DNA of 64,000 nucleotides from Picocystis sp. L7. Lineage: Eukaryota; Chlorophyta; Picocystophyceae; Picocystales; Picocystaceae. A program made the position numbers and the translations under genes. The DNA is taken from positions 310,001 through 374,000 of the forward strand of contig QXJR01000011.1 of the NCBI GenBank assembly GCA_020975725.1, in the 5' to 3' direction. Below are positions 63,419 through 64,000 of this stretch, piece after piece. The notes beneath the pieces were generated by a model that ran no database searches, had not been told where the DNA came from, and saw nothing but the letters and a program-made list of their open reading frames with translations. Position 1 is the stretch's first letter. The number at the start of each line of letters is the position of its first letter.

Positions 63419-64000
63419 TCACTCTCGTTGTCGCTTGGATGCACTGGCACGAGCTTCGGATTTGCCTTGTTCCCGATATCGCTTTTTACGAACTTCTTTG
63501 TTGCGAGCCAAGCGAACAGCCCCTTCCTTGGCCTGCTTCTTCTCCCGCGTCTGCTGGTGCCTGTCCTTCTGCTCTCTCCTCTTTCGTGCTTTTTCATTCC
63601 TTACGGCTTCAATCTGTTGCATCAACCTTCGAGCCTTCTTCTCCTCCGGTTCCAACACCACGGATCGCTTTTGCTCCAATGTAGGCCTGGAGCGTGGCTT
63701 AGCTTCCCTTGGCTTGGAGCCGAATGGAAGTGTTTTCTGCAAAGTCGTGGGAATCCGCAAAGGATTGAATTTACGAGGTGCGCGAATCACAGGTGTGTAC
63801 AGGCTGTCTCCCTGCACTGGTGCACCCAGGCGCCTCTCACGTCGTAGATCTGCAACTGTCCGCATTGCTACCCAACCAGAAGGCTCTTCTGTTGCCTTTT
63901 GCCCTGTCAAATCCAAGGCTGATCCAGTGGGAGAAGCTGGCGCCTCGCCAGACTTAGGTTTTTCGAGAGACTTTTGCTGTGCCAGCAAATTGGTAACAGG
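63419..64000 (-). CDS. BMS1: BMS1 ribosome-biogenesis GTPase, C-terminal end (partial)
   Basis: The last 193 codons of a gene that continues beyond the window; the frame is open to base 64000. Seen: WVAMRTVADLRRE, GDSLYTPVIRAPRKFNPLRI with PTTLQKTLPFGSKP, then RPTLEQKRSVVLEPEEKK and a long Lys/Arg/Glu/Gln-rich helix to the end. This order matches the C-terminus of BMS1 (FNPLxIPKxLQxxLPFxSKPK, RPTLExxRAVxMEPxE). BMS1 is the nucleolar GTPase that, with RCL1, drives early 40S maturation. The GTPase domain itself lies outside. TSR1 shares the fold but lacks this tail. Confidence 0.9.
   Translation of the reverse strand, partial: PVTNLLAQQKSLEKPKSGEAPASPTGSALDLTGQKATEEPSGWVAMRTVADLRRERRLGAPVQGDSLYTPVIRAPRKFNPLRIPTTLQKTLPFGSKPREAKPRSRPTLEQKRSVVLEPEEKKARRLMQQIEAVRNEKARKRREQKDRHQQTREKKQAKEGAVRLARNKEVRKKRYREQGKSEARASASKRQRE

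Noticed and set aside
1-64000. CRISPR array, operons or rRNA genes
   Set aside because: No regularly spaced direct repeats; spliced genes and LTR elements show eukaryotic DNA; no rRNA sequence recognised.

Overview
The window is nuclear DNA of a photosynthetic eukaryote, most likely an alga of the plant lineage. Plastid-type proteins (CSP41a, IspD of the MEP pathway, a CDSP32-like double thioredoxin) sit beside plant-type versions of GUF1/LepA, VPS9a, RAE1 and a PF09713-domain protein. Genes carry none to two introns, usually close to the start codon, and occur in compact islands separated by AT-rich gene-free DNA and Copia and DIRS-like retroelements. This layout would suit a red alga, but that placement is inference.

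Layout. 1-2348: no supported gene. 2349-6954: island with a BtuF-like protein (+), phosphatidylserine synthase (-, 2 exons), REV7 (+) and CSP41a (-). 8200-18837: a tandem duplication with a constant 5,696-base offset. Each unit has an unidentified gene (+), a VPS9-type Rab5 exchange factor (-) and a GUF1/LepA GTPase (-). The unidentified gene and VPS9 are almost identical between units, whereas the two GUF1 genes are mosaics of identical and strongly diverged blocks with unrelated N-termini. 19352-21467: PF09713 protein (+, 3 exons) and COQ10 (-). 21468-43791: repeat-rich desert with a DIRS-like remnant, a young Copia element (26092-30540), a solo LTR (31277-31572), and a second Copia family in which one copy (36151-40596) has inserted in the opposite direction inside another (34057-42954). 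43792-44655: GGCT-like protein. 48246-49163: IspD, alone in a desert. 55006-64000: island with a MogA/Cnx1G-type enzyme (-), CDSP32-like protein (-), p23 co-chaperone (+, 3 exons), RAE1 (+, 3 exons), an SLC35B1-type ER nucleotide(-sugar) transporter (-), and the 3' end of BMS1 (-), which runs off the window.

The host genes are housekeeping functions of plastid, mitochondrion, ER and nucleus, with no operon-like logic. The most notable structure is the GUF1-VPS9 tandem duplication with its conversion-like mosaic. Next come the self-nested Copia pair and the CDSP32-like protein with altered redox motifs. All exon joins were placed by hand from splice signals, reading phase and family similarity.
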